Below are positions 16,924-25,624 of a DNA stretch of 48,634 nucleotides, one piece after another (within the stretch, counting starts at the first letter, position 1; each line of letters starts with the position of its first letter). Source of the stretch: Cetobacterium sp. UBA6069 (lineage in GTDB: Bacteria > Fusobacteriota > Fusobacteriia > Fusobacteriales > Fusobacteriaceae); contig DIXX01000062.1 in NCBI GenBank assembly GCA_002428805.1, forward strand, positions 1 to 48,634, in the 5' to 3' direction. Under the pieces are notes generated by a model, which did no database searches, was not told the origin of the DNA, and saw only the letters and a program-made list of their open reading frames with translations. The position numbers were made by a program, and so were the translations under genes.

Positions 16924-18036
16924 CTATGATCTTCTTGGTTTTATAAATGCATCTCTTATTATAATTTCTCCACCTTTTGGTGATGTTATTTCAACGTAAA
17001 GAGGCCCTCTTTTTACAGATAACCATCCTAACCCTTTAAATACAAGTTCTTCTCCAGTCTCTACTGTATAGATTTCACTCTCTTTCTCTAAAGAGTTGAA
17101 CTCATCTCTACAGTCATCGCAAGGCGGCGCTATAAAATCTGCTCCATTCATCAATTCTTCAGCTTTATCAATATTTGTTTCGTGGAATGTAACTCCCTTT
17201 GATGCATAAACTGAGAATATTGGTTTTAAATCATCTTCATTTAATATCTTCATTTGAATCATTCCACCTATTAGAATAACTCTATTTTTTTCAACTTTAT
17301 AAGTTTTTCTAGAAATTTCATTCGCAGGTATTATATTTTGATTACACTCTTGACAAACAAAGTCAGAGAATCTTCCTTCTGGAATTAATCCTGGTGTATC
17401 TATTAAAGTAATTTTAGAGAAAGGAATTTCTGTTTTTACACTCTTCAGAGTTGTTCCTGGGAACTTTGAAACAGTAACTCTTTTTGCTCCTATTAATTTA
17501 TTGATTATACTAGATTTTCCAACGTTTGTTACTCCTAAAACTAAAGCTTTCGCTCCATTTGGATAGAAATGTTTTATTTTTTTAAATATTCCATTTATTC
17601 CATATCCATTTTTTGAACTTACAATAGCTACATCTAAAGGAGCAACTCCCTCTTCTCCTAATCTTTGTTTTACCCAGTCAGCAACTTCTGATGGATGCTT
17701 ATCATCAGGTATTAAATCTAATTTATTTATAACAACAATCGAATCCATCTCTCTCAAGATATCTAAAATTTCATCATCAAAAGAACCTTCGAAATCTATT
17801 ATATCAAATACAGGAATAGCTACATCAGCTTCCCCTAAACTCTTTTGAACCTCAGCTCTATAATCATCTTTTGTCATTTTTATAGGTATATATTGCCCAT
17901 AATTTTTTATTTTAAAACATCTTTGACAAAGTAACTCTTTACTGTCACCCTCTAAAACAGATTTAGGTAAATATCCATTCGAACTAGAATTTTCACCTTG
18001 AAGTTCGATTCCGCACCCTATACATTTTTTAGTCAT
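16924..18036 (-). CDS. yqeH: Ribosome biogenesis GTPase YqeH
   Basis: YqeH is a circularly permuted GTPase needed for 30S subunit assembly. The 370-aa protein has an N-terminal zinc finger (C5, C8, C37, C40) and GTPase motifs in permuted order: NKLD (G4, 104-107), then GVTNVGKSS (G1, 168-176), PGTT (G2, 193-196), DTPG (G3, 213-216), followed by a C-terminal domain with a second CxxC pair (PPCDDC). The ATG at 18036 follows AAGGAGT; the GTG two codons upstream lies in that site and is unlikely. Confidence 0.95.
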   Translation of the reverse strand: MTKKCIGCGIELQGENSSSNGYLPKSVLEGDSKELLCQRCFKIKNYGQYIPIKMTKDDYRAEVQKSLGEADVAIPVFDIIDFEGSFDDEILDILREMDSIVVINKLDLIPDDKHPSEVADWVKQRLGEEGVAPLDVAIVSSKNGYGINGIFKKIKHFYPNGAKALVLGVTNVGKSSIINKLIGAKRVTVSKFPGTTLKSVKTEIPFSKITLIDTPGLIPEGRFSDFVCQECNQNIIPANEISRKTYKVEKNRVILIGGMIQMKILNEDDLKPIFSVYASKGVTFHETNIDKAEELMNGADFIAPPCDDCRDEFNSLEKESEIYTVETGEELVFKGLGWLSVKRGPLYVEITSPKGGEIIIRDAFIKPRRS

Positions 18037-18076
18037 AAACACTCCTTCAATTATATAATATTAATATTTTTATATA

Positions 18077-18979
18077 CTATTCTACGTTTAACTCTTGAGC
18101 TAACTCTTTTCTTTTTTTTCTTTCTAATGCTTCTACATATATTTTAGTTGAATCTAAATTTGTATGCCCTAACAATCTTTGTAACTGATGCAAAGTCATT
18201 CCATTTTCTAGCATGTGAACAGCAAATGTATGTCTAAAACTATGAGGACTTATCTCTTTTGTTATTCCAGCTCTTAAAGCATATCTATCTATCAATCTCC
18301 TAAGAGAACGATCAGTTAACCTTCCTCCAGATCCATTTACAAAAAGAATCTCTTTTTTATATTTCTCTCCTAGCCTCTCTTTTTTTGCTTGAATATATCT
18401 TTTAAAAAACTCTTTAGCTCTTTCACTGAAAAATACTGTTCTGTATTTTTTAAAACTACTTACAACAACCTCTCTTTTTTCAAGTTCAAAAACATCCTCT
18501 CCTAAACCTAAAAGTTCTTGAGAAGTTATCCCGCTTGAATAAAGAAGCTCTAATATCAATCTATCCCTTAAGCTATGATAATTTTTTAATTCAATCGCTT
18601 TTCTTAAGTCTTTTATCTCTTTTAAGCTTAATGCCTCTGGAACTCCTCTGTCGTAACTTGGTGCTACTATCAATTGTGCTGGATTATTTTTTATTTTTTC
18701 TACATCTTTTAAATATTTGAAAAACGATTTTAAAGATGAGATTTTTCTATTTAAAGATCTTTTTCCTATATCTTCATTTTGAAGTTCTATTAGAAATTCT
18801 CTAAAATTAAATCCATCTATATCTGAAATTTTCTCAAGGTCATTACACTTTATTATATACTGATTGAATCTATACAAATCTATCTTCAATGATTTGATTG
18901 TATTTAAACTTTTACCTTTTGCAAATTCACAGTAATATAAAAACTCTTTTATATCACCTAACAAATTAAGAGTACCCAT
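18077..18979 (-). CDS. xerC: XerC/CodV-like tyrosine recombinase with altered active site
   Basis: Tyrosine recombinases of the Xer type resolve chromosome dimers. The 300-aa protein has the N-terminal SAM-like DNA-binding domain (about 8-95) and the catalytic domain with H246 and R249 (SPHSFRHTF), H272 (LLGHTNL) and the nucleophile Y281. The first catalytic arginine, normally in a G-x-R-x-S-E-L motif, is replaced: the segment reads SSGITSQELLGL with Thr at 152. The GKGxKxR beta-hairpin is also degraded (VSSFKKYRTVFF). Its place directly after topA-trmFO matches B. subtilis codV/xerC. AGGAG precedes the ATG. Whether it still cleaves DNA is uncertain. Confidence 0.82.
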   Translation of the reverse strand: MGTLNLLGDIKEFLYYCEFAKGKSLNTIKSLKIDLYRFNQYIIKCNDLEKISDIDGFNFREFLIELQNEDIGKRSLNRKISSLKSFFKYLKDVEKIKNNPAQLIVAPSYDRGVPEALSLKEIKDLRKAIELKNYHSLRDRLILELLYSSGITSQELLGLGEDVFELEKREVVVSSFKKYRTVFFSERAKEFFKRYIQAKKERLGEKYKKEILFVNGSGGRLTDRSLRRLIDRYALRAGITKEISPHSFRHTFAVHMLENGMTLHQLQRLLGHTNLDSTKIYVEALERKKRKELAQELNVE

Positions 18980-18992
18980 CCCAAACTCCTTT

Positions 18993-20303
18993 TTACTTCT
19001 CTTCGCTTAACTTTTCATCTAAATAATCTAAAGCTATTTTTGAAATTTTATTATATTTTTCCTTTTTATCTCTTATTCTTTCCTCTAAAGATCTAATTAC
19101 TCCAAAATTTGGTCCCATTGGTTGGAAATTCTTTTTCTCTTCTGTTATATATTTTATTATTGCTCCAATTGAACTTCTATCATCTAAAATTAACGGTGCT
19201 TTTCCATCCATCTTTCTTAGGATATTTGTAGCCGCCATCATTCCAGTTGCAATTGCACAAACATATCCCTCTCCACCTGTTATTTGTCCAGCAAAGTAGA
19301 TATCCTCATTTGCTTTTAAATTTAATGCTGGTGTTAAAAGTTTTGTTGAGTTTATAAATGTATTTCTATGCATTACACCATATCTTACAAACTCTGCATT
19401 TTCTAATCCTGGAATCATAGAGAATACTCTTTTTTGCTCTCCCCACTTTAAATTAGTTTGGAATCCTACTAAGTTATAAAGTTTTCCCTCTTTATCATCT
19501 TGTCTTAATTGAATTACAGCAAATCCTTCTCTACCTGTTTTAGGATCTATTAACCCTTTTGGTTTTAATGGTCCAAACAGTAATGTTTTAAATCCTCTTT
19601 GAGCAATTCTTTCAACTGGCATACAAGCTTCAAATAGCTTTTCCTCTTCAAACTTTTTCATTGGTGCTCTTTCTGCTGCTATTAACTCGTCATAAAAAGC
19701 TTGATACTGCTCTTTATCCATTGGACAGTTTATATACTCTCCCTCTCCTTTATCATATCTTGATTGGAAGAAAACTTTATCTTTATCAATAGATTCTAAA
19801 GTTACTATTGGTGCTGCTGCATCATAGAAATATAGATACTCTTGCTCTAACATATCTGCTATATTTTTAGAAAGGCTCTCTGATGTTAAAGGACCACTTG
19901 CTACAACTACTATTTTATCTTTTGGTATCTCTTTTAATTCATCATAAATAATCTCTATATTTTCCATAGATTGTAACTTTTTCGTTACTCTTTCTGAGAA
20001 TCCCTCTCTATCTACTGCTAAAGCTTGTCCTGCAGGAACTTTAGTTTCATCAGCAATCTCTATCAATAGAGAACCCATTCTTCTTAACTCCTCTTTCATA
20101 AGACCAGATGCATTTCCTAAATGGTCTCCTCCTAAAGAGTTACTACATACTAACTCAGCAAATTTATCACTTTTATGAGCTTCTGTTGAAACTTTTGGTC
20201 TCATCTCATATAATTTAACTTTTACTCCATTTTTTGCTAATTGATAAGCTGCTTCTGATCCAGCTAATCCAGCTCCTATTACTATAACTTCTTGCTTTAT
20301 CAT
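18993..20303 (-). CDS. trmFO: tRNA (uracil-5-)-methyltransferase, folate/FAD-dependent (TrmFO)
   Basis: TrmFO makes m5U54 in the T-loop of tRNA using methylenetetrahydrofolate and FADH2. The 436-aa protein has an N-terminal FAD site, GAGLAGSEAAYQLAKNG (10-26), then ELVCSNSLGGDH, PIVTLESID and the C-terminal GQITGGEGYVCAIATGMMAA segment, all typical. AAGGAG lies before the ATG. It sits between topA and the Xer gene as in Bacillus (gid). Confidence 0.96.
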   Translation of the reverse strand: MIKQEVIVIGAGLAGSEAAYQLAKNGVKVKLYEMRPKVSTEAHKSDKFAELVCSNSLGGDHLGNASGLMKEELRRMGSLLIEIADETKVPAGQALAVDREGFSERVTKKLQSMENIEIIYDELKEIPKDKIVVVASGPLTSESLSKNIADMLEQEYLYFYDAAAPIVTLESIDKDKVFFQSRYDKGEGEYINCPMDKEQYQAFYDELIAAERAPMKKFEEEKLFEACMPVERIAQRGFKTLLFGPLKPKGLIDPKTGREGFAVIQLRQDDKEGKLYNLVGFQTNLKWGEQKRVFSMIPGLENAEFVRYGVMHRNTFINSTKLLTPALNLKANEDIYFAGQITGGEGYVCAIATGMMAATNILRKMDGKAPLILDDRSSIGAIIKYITEEKKNFQPMGPNFGVIRSLEERIRDKKEKYNKISKIALDYLDEKLSEEK

Positions 20304-20322
20304 CTATTCTCCTTTTTTATAC

Positions 20323-20359
20323 AAATAAAAGTCTCGCCTAAAAAGGCGAGTCCTTTTAT
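20323..20359 (-). terminator. Terminator-like hairpin between topA and trmFO
   Basis: A GC-rich stem CTCGCC/GGCGAG (20333-20338, 20345-20350) is extended by flanking AAATAAAAG/CTTTTATTT and followed on the minus strand by ACTTTTATTTG. It overlaps the topA stop codon. With trmFO beginning 20 bp later it probably attenuates rather than ends transcription. Confidence 0.55.
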
Positions 20360-22617
20360 TTTTCTTTTTTTTCTTTTTCTAATTTTTTTATATTTTTACA
20401 TTCTGGATACCCTGTACAAGCTAGGAATTTACCCCATCTTCCTCTTCCGATTTTAAATGGTTTTCCACATTTTTCACAATTTCCAGCATTTTTTAAAATT
20501 TCATTTTCTTCTTTTTGGATTCTCTCCATTATCCAGTTTAACTGAACAATACCATCAATCTCTTCTATTGAATTATTCATTAAAAGTTTTTTCACTTCCG
20601 CAGGTAAAGAGACTCTTTCGTTGTCCTCCTTAAAGTTTTCACTTTCTAAATAGCTTCCAAATCTTCCAAGTTTTAAAAGTAATCTACTTCCATTTTCAGA
20701 AAAAACATCTGTTAACTTCCCTTGTTTTACTCTAAGTTGTTCTTCTAAAAGTTCTTTTACTTTTACATCTCCCTTTTTAATATCATCTAAAGGAATATCT
20801 ATACCTTTTAATGAGTACTTCTCTTTACACTCTTCATCAACACAACACAGATATCTTCCAAATCTTCCATTTTTCATAATCATATTACCTTTTCCACAAG
20901 GACAAGGTACATCTGAAGTTATTATTCTACTTGTTTCCTCTTCAACCTTAATTTTATAAAGTTCTAAATCTTTTGCAAGCTTAGAGTAGAAATTTTCTAA
21001 AATTTCAACCCAATCTTTTTCTCCCTCTTCTACAGAATCTAATCCATCTTCTAAGGAAGCCGTAAATTTAACATCCATTATATCTTTAAAGTTTTTTTCT
21101 AAAATAGATTTTATTTCATATCCTAATTCTGTAGGTATAAAACTTTTTCCTTCTAAAACTACATACTCTCTTTTCTTTAATGTTTCAATTATTGAGGCGT
21201 ATGTAGATGGTCTTCCAATTCCGTCTGCTTCTAGCTTTTTTACTAAAGATGACTCTGTCAATCTTGCAGGTGGCTTTGTCCAATCCTCTTTTATATTCAA
21301 TTTTTTTAGTTGTAAGAAATCGCCTTCATTTATAGCTGGGAATTCTCCTAAAGGTAACTCCTCTTCATCTTTAAAAACTTTATAATATCCATCAAAAGTT
21401 ATTTTATTTAAAGTTCCTCTAAATTGATATTCACCATTTTCTAAGATTATTTCAAACTGTTCATATTCCATTGGAGCTAATTGAGATATCATAAATCTCT
21501 CCCAGATTAATTTATATAACTTATATTGATCTGGCGTTAAATCTTTCTTTATTTTATCTGGCTCTAAATATATATCTGTTGGTCTAACCGCTTCATGGGC
21601 ATCTTGAATCTTTTCATCTTTCTTCTTTTTAGATACTTCTTTACCTAAATATTCTTTTCCAAAAGTTTCAACTATATAACTTTTCGCCATTCCTTTAGCT
21701 TCTTCTGAAACTCTAGTTGAATCCGTTCTCATATATGTGATTAAACCTTTTTGATTCCCTTCAATACTTATACCTTCATATAAACCTTGAGCTACCGACA
21801 TTGTTTTCGATGCTGAAAAACCTAAATATGATGAAGATAGTTGTTGTAATGTACTTGTTTTTAATGGTAATGGTGGATTTTTTGATTTTTTACTAACTTT
21901 AGAGTTTATAACCGAGTACTCAGAATTTAATGTCAATTGGATATCTTTTACGACATCTTCATCTGTAATTCTCTCAAATCTTTTTCCTGCAACTTTGTAA
22001 AGAGAAAGAATCATCTTATTTTTAAACTCTCCCTTTATATCCCAGAATTTTTCAGGTATAAACTTTTTTATTTTATCTTCTAAATCACACACCAACTTTA
22101 AAGCAACCGATTGAACTCTTCCCGCACTAGTATTTGAAGATATAGATTTCCATAGCAGTGGACTTATTTCATATCCAACAAGTCTATCTAATATTCTTCT
22201 TGCTTGCTGGGCATTAACTCTATTGATGTCAACTTTTCTAGGATTTTTTATAGCCTCTCTAATCGCACCATTTGTTATCTCGTTAAACTCTATTCTATTA
22301 GCTTCATTTTCATCTAATTTCAATGTTTGAGCTATATGCCATGCTATAGCTTCTCCCTCTCTATCCGGATCGGATGCTAGATACACTTTATTTGACTTTT
22401 TAGCTAAATCTTTTAAATTTTTTATTACGTCGCCTTTTCCTCTTATTGTAGAATAACTCGGTTTAAACCCATCCCCCACATCTACTCCAATTTTACTTTT
22501 AGGTAAATCTCTTACATGTCCAAATGAAGCTGTTACATGAAAATTATTCCCCAATATTTTTTCAATTGTTTTCGCTTTTGCAGGAGATTCCACTATTACT
22601 AAATTTTTTTTCGCCAC
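20356..22617 (-). CDS. topA: DNA topoisomerase I (type IA)
   Basis: TopA relaxes negative supercoils. The Toprim domain has VIVESPAK with catalytic Glu10 and DPDREGE (83-89); the active-site tyrosine is Y295 in LITYMRTDSTR. Two C-terminal zinc ribbons follow (CPCGKG...CCVDEEC and CEKCGKP...CTGYPEC). Start: I chose the GTG at 22617 (VAKKNLVIVES), which has AGGGGTG at a good distance and matches the usual MAKKNLVIVES start. An ATG 11 codons upstream lies only a few bases from the predicted transcription start and lacks a ribosome binding site. The product is 753 aa. Confidence 0.97.
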   Translation of the reverse strand: MAKKNLVIVESPAKAKTIEKILGNNFHVTASFGHVRDLPKSKIGVDVGDGFKPSYSTIRGKGDVIKNLKDLAKKSNKVYLASDPDREGEAIAWHIAQTLKLDENEANRIEFNEITNGAIREAIKNPRKVDINRVNAQQARRILDRLVGYEISPLLWKSISSNTSAGRVQSVALKLVCDLEDKIKKFIPEKFWDIKGEFKNKMILSLYKVAGKRFERITDEDVVKDIQLTLNSEYSVINSKVSKKSKNPPLPLKTSTLQQLSSSYLGFSASKTMSVAQGLYEGISIEGNQKGLITYMRTDSTRVSEEAKGMAKSYIVETFGKEYLGKEVSKKKKDEKIQDAHEAVRPTDIYLEPDKIKKDLTPDQYKLYKLIWERFMISQLAPMEYEQFEIILENGEYQFRGTLNKITFDGYYKVFKDEEELPLGEFPAINEGDFLQLKKLNIKEDWTKPPARLTESSLVKKLEADGIGRPSTYASIIETLKKREYVVLEGKSFIPTELGYEIKSILEKNFKDIMDVKFTASLEDGLDSVEEGEKDWVEILENFYSKLAKDLELYKIKVEEETSRIITSDVPCPCGKGNMIMKNGRFGRYLCCVDEECKEKYSLKGIDIPLDDIKKGDVKVKELLEEQLRVKQGKLTDVFSENGSRLLLKLGRFGSYLESENFKEDNERVSLPAEVKKLLMNNSIEEIDGIVQLNWIMERIQKEENEILKNAGNCEKCGKPFKIGRGRWGKFLACTGYPECKNIKKLEKEKKEK

Positions 22618-22662
22618 TATTTTCACCCCTAATTTTTTCTCTATATACATTATTCGCTCTTA

Positions 22663-22691
22663 ATTATATTAGAAAACACTAAAAAAATCAA
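22663..22691 (-). promoter_or_regulatory. Promoter of topA
   Basis: Minus-strand TTGATT (22691-22686), 17-bp spacer, perfect TATAAT (22668-22663). Transcription would start near 22656, leaving about 38 nt before the GTG start of topA. Confidence 0.7.
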
Positions 22692-22713
22692 CTAAGGTCA
22701 CTAAGTTTCCCGT

Positions 22714-23778
22714 TTACAAACGCCTTCTATAATGCCCTGCGGGAAGACTTTGAACATAACCCTCTATTTCTAACTCCATTAAATTACTCAACAATTCACT
22801 AGTTTGACAGCATATTTCTTTTTTTATCTCTTCTAAATGCATTTTCGTTTTTAATACACTATAAATTTTTAATTTTATGCCGGTTAAACGATTTAACTCC
22901 TCTCCACTTTCAGTTTTTTTACTCCATCCATACTCTTTTAATATATCATCTCCATGAGTTACTAATTTCGCTTCGGAATTTTTAATAAGTTCGTTACAAC
23001 CCTGTGAAAGCGGATAAGTTATATCTCCTGGGATTGCAAAAACATCTCTCCCTTCATCAAATGCTAGATTTGCAGTTATCAAACTCCCACCTTTCAATGA
23101 ACTTTCAACTACAATAGTTCCTCTACTTAATCCAGCAATAATTCTATTTCTTATTGGAAATTTTTCAGGAGTAGGCTCTGCTCCTAAAGGAAACTCGGAT
23201 ATTACAACACCTTTTTTTTCAATCTCTTTTCTTAATTTCACATTACTTCTGGGATAGCTGATATCTATTCCACACCCCAAAACTGCTACTGTTTTTCCAT
23301 TCAGCTTTAAAGTTCCACTATGAGCCAAAGAGTCTATTCCTAAAGCCAATCCACTCACAATGACGACTTCACCATCCACTAAGTCCTTCACTATTTTTTG
23401 ACAGCCTAACTCTCCATATTTTGTAGCCCTTCTGGTTCCTATTACAGAAATTATTCTCTCTTTACTTAAAAGCTCTATATTTCCTTTGTAAAATAGAAAA
23501 AGTGGAGGTTTTGAAATATTTTTCAAGTTCTTAGGATATCTATAGTCATTCAAATCTATAAGTCCTATCCTATTTCTTTCCAAATAATCCATAACCTCCA
23601 AGTATTTTTCACAATTTTGTGATTCAATTATTAGTTTGGCATCTTCCGAGGTTAAATTCAATATATTTTCAAGTTCGTCTAGATTAGTAAAAATATCCTT
23701 ATATCTTTTAAAAAAATTCATTAAAATTCTAATCTTACTACTTTTTAAACCTATTAATTTTAATCGATACCAATCCAT
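22714..23778 (-). CDS. dprA: DNA-processing protein DprA (Smf)
   Basis: DprA loads RecA on incoming single-stranded DNA during transformation. The 354-aa protein has an N-terminal helical part, the Rossmann core with VIGTRRATKYG (112-122), SGLALGIDSLAH (142-153), FPIRNRIIAGLS (207-218) and KGGSLITA (229-236), and a short C-terminal winged-helix-like part. GAGGTGAG precedes the ATG. It sits next to topA as smf does in B. subtilis. Confidence 0.95.
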   Translation of the reverse strand: MDWYRLKLIGLKSSKIRILMNFFKRYKDIFTNLDELENILNLTSEDAKLIIESQNCEKYLEVMDYLERNRIGLIDLNDYRYPKNLKNISKPPLFLFYKGNIELLSKERIISVIGTRRATKYGELGCQKIVKDLVDGEVVIVSGLALGIDSLAHSGTLKLNGKTVAVLGCGIDISYPRSNVKLRKEIEKKGVVISEFPLGAEPTPEKFPIRNRIIAGLSRGTIVVESSLKGGSLITANLAFDEGRDVFAIPGDITYPLSQGCNELIKNSEAKLVTHGDDILKEYGWSKKTESGEELNRLTGIKLKIYSVLKTKMHLEEIKKEICCQTSELLSNLMELEIEGYVQSLPAGHYRRRL

Positions 23779-23793
23779 CTCTCACCTCTTTTA

Positions 23794-24414
23794 TTATCTA
23801 GAATAAGTAGATGTCAACATATTGCTAATATCTTTCGACTGAGGAAAAAGTCTTCTTCCCTCTTGAAGTATCTCTCTTGCTCTATCTATCTTTTTTTCTG
23901 CTAAATAAATATCACCTAAAGCTATAAACCCTTCTACAGTTGGTTTGTAATTCATATACACTTCAATATCTTCAACAGCTTTACTATATCTTCCCAAGTT
24001 TCTATAAGCTAGCCCTCTTCCAAAATAAGCTTCTTTCATGCTTGGCTCAATCGTTATTGCAACACTGTAAAAATCTATAGCTTTGTTATAATCTCCTATA
24101 AATCTATAGCTTGTTGCTGCTCCAAATAGATTTCTAGAACTATCTATATTACTGCTAAAAATTTGTGCAGCTCTTTCATATTTTCTATTTCTAAAATATT
24201 GATCCCCCAAGTAAAAGATACTATTTTCATTACCACTTATTGATGATAAATAACTTTTAAAATATCTTTCATACTCTTTTATAAGAACAGCCGCTTTATC
24301 TCTGTCATCCTCTCTCGCTATAGTAGCTTCTAAATTTTGAATTTGAGGTGGTCTTTGATCTGCTAAAGCTCCAAAACTTAAAAGAACAAAGATCAACGCT
24401 AATATTTTTTTCAT
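23794..24414 (-). CDS. Exported tetratricopeptide-repeat protein
   Basis: A 206-aa protein with an N-terminal signal peptide (MKKILALIFVLLSFGALA, likely cut before DQRPP; no lipobox) and about three to four TPR units, for example AATSYRFIGDYNKAIDFYSVAI and YFGRGLAYRNLGRYSKAVEDI, so it is probably periplasmic. It starts directly after the xseA stop with AAGGAG inside the end of xseA. TPR proteins are scaffolds and the partner is unknown. Confidence 0.75.
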   Translation of the reverse strand: MKKILALIFVLLSFGALADQRPPQIQNLEATIAREDDRDKAAVLIKEYERYFKSYLSSISGNENSIFYLGDQYFRNRKYERAAQIFSSNIDSSRNLFGAATSYRFIGDYNKAIDFYSVAITIEPSMKEAYFGRGLAYRNLGRYSKAVEDIEVYMNYKPTVEGFIALGDIYLAEKKIDRAREILQEGRRLFPQSKDISNMLTSTYSR

Positions 24415-25614
24415 TTAACTTATCTCCTTTACTACACTGATTATTTTTCCAAAATTCAATACTGTTTCAATCTCATCTCCAACATTTATCTCTGATAATT
24501 TTTTTAAAGATTTATCTTTAGCTTTTGTTATAGAATACCCTCTTTTTAAAACCGCTAACGGATTTAATCCGATTATTTTTTCTGTTCTAATTTCTAAGTC
24601 GTGTTTTTTTTCTTTAATTATTTTACTCATAGAATTCTCTAATCTTTCTTCTAAGTATACTAAATTTTGATTTTTCTCCTCTATTGTTTTAATAAAGTTT
24701 TTTAGAATATAATCATTTCTTAACTTTTCTAATTCATTTTTTTTTGTTTTTAAAACTCTATCTATTGAATTTTTTAACTTTTTCTCTCTCTCCAGCATTT
24801 GATTCTCTATATCTTTTTTTACTGGAACTCCTATTTCAATAGCTTGCGTTGGAGTTGCCGCTCTTACATCTGCCACTAAATCTGAAAGTAAATTATCTAT
24901 TTCATGTCCAACAGCTGAAATTATTGGTTTTTCACTTCTATAAAAAGCTCTTGCTACTTCCTCTTCATTAAAAGCCCATAAATCTTCAATACTTCCTCCG
25001 CCACGTCCAGCTATTATAAAATCAATTTCTGGAATCCTATTTAAAACTTCAATTCCTTTCACTATCTCCTCTTTAGATCCAGGACCTTGAACTTTTGCAG
25101 AATATATATAGATATCTATATTTTCAAATCTTTTTCTTGCTGTATTTACTATATCATGAAATGCTGCTCCTGTATATGCTGTTACTACTCCAATTGCACT
25201 TGGATATCTCGGCAATCTTTTTTTAAACAGAGGTGAAAATAACCCCTCTTTTTCCAAATCTGATTTCAGTTTTTCTAACTTAGCAAACATCTCTCCAAGT
25301 TTATCTTCTTTTTGAATATGTCTCACTAAAACTTGGAAATCCCCTCTAGTTTCATAAAACCCAACATCACCAAATATCTTTATTGAATCTCCCTCTTTTA
25401 AATCTTCAGGTATTCTTTTATATTTGTAATTAAACGCTGCACATTTTATTTGACTGTTTTTATCTTTCAATGTGAAATATAAATGCCCACTTTTATAATA
25501 TGTGACTCCTGATAACTCACCTTTTAAAAAAAACTCTTGAAAATTTGGATTTTCATCTATATAACCTTTTACCATTTTATTGAATTCTGTCACACTATAA
25601 ACTATCTCTTCCAT
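24415..25614 (-). CDS. xseA: Exodeoxyribonuclease VII large subunit
   Basis: XseA is the catalytic subunit of exonuclease VII, which degrades single-stranded DNA. The 399-aa protein has an N-terminal OB-fold (about 1-100), the catalytic domain with IGVVTAYTGAAFHD (141-154), GRGGGSIEDLWAFNEE (203-218) and GHEID (236-240), then a long coiled coil (about 255-345). The small subunit gene xseB is not in the window. AGGAGAG precedes the ATG, and the gene follows uvrB by 10 bp. Confidence 0.96.
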   Translation of the reverse strand: MEEIVYSVTEFNKMVKGYIDENPNFQEFFLKGELSGVTYYKSGHLYFTLKDKNSQIKCAAFNYKYKRIPEDLKEGDSIKIFGDVGFYETRGDFQVLVRHIQKEDKLGEMFAKLEKLKSDLEKEGLFSPLFKKRLPRYPSAIGVVTAYTGAAFHDIVNTARKRFENIDIYIYSAKVQGPGSKEEIVKGIEVLNRIPEIDFIIAGRGGGSIEDLWAFNEEEVARAFYRSEKPIISAVGHEIDNLLSDLVADVRAATPTQAIEIGVPVKKDIENQMLEREKKLKNSIDRVLKTKKNELEKLRNDYILKNFIKTIEEKNQNLVYLEERLENSMSKIIKEKKHDLEIRTEKIIGLNPLAVLKRGYSITKAKDKSLKKLSEINVGDEIETVLNFGKIISVVKEIS

Positions 25615-25624
25615 AATCTCTCTC

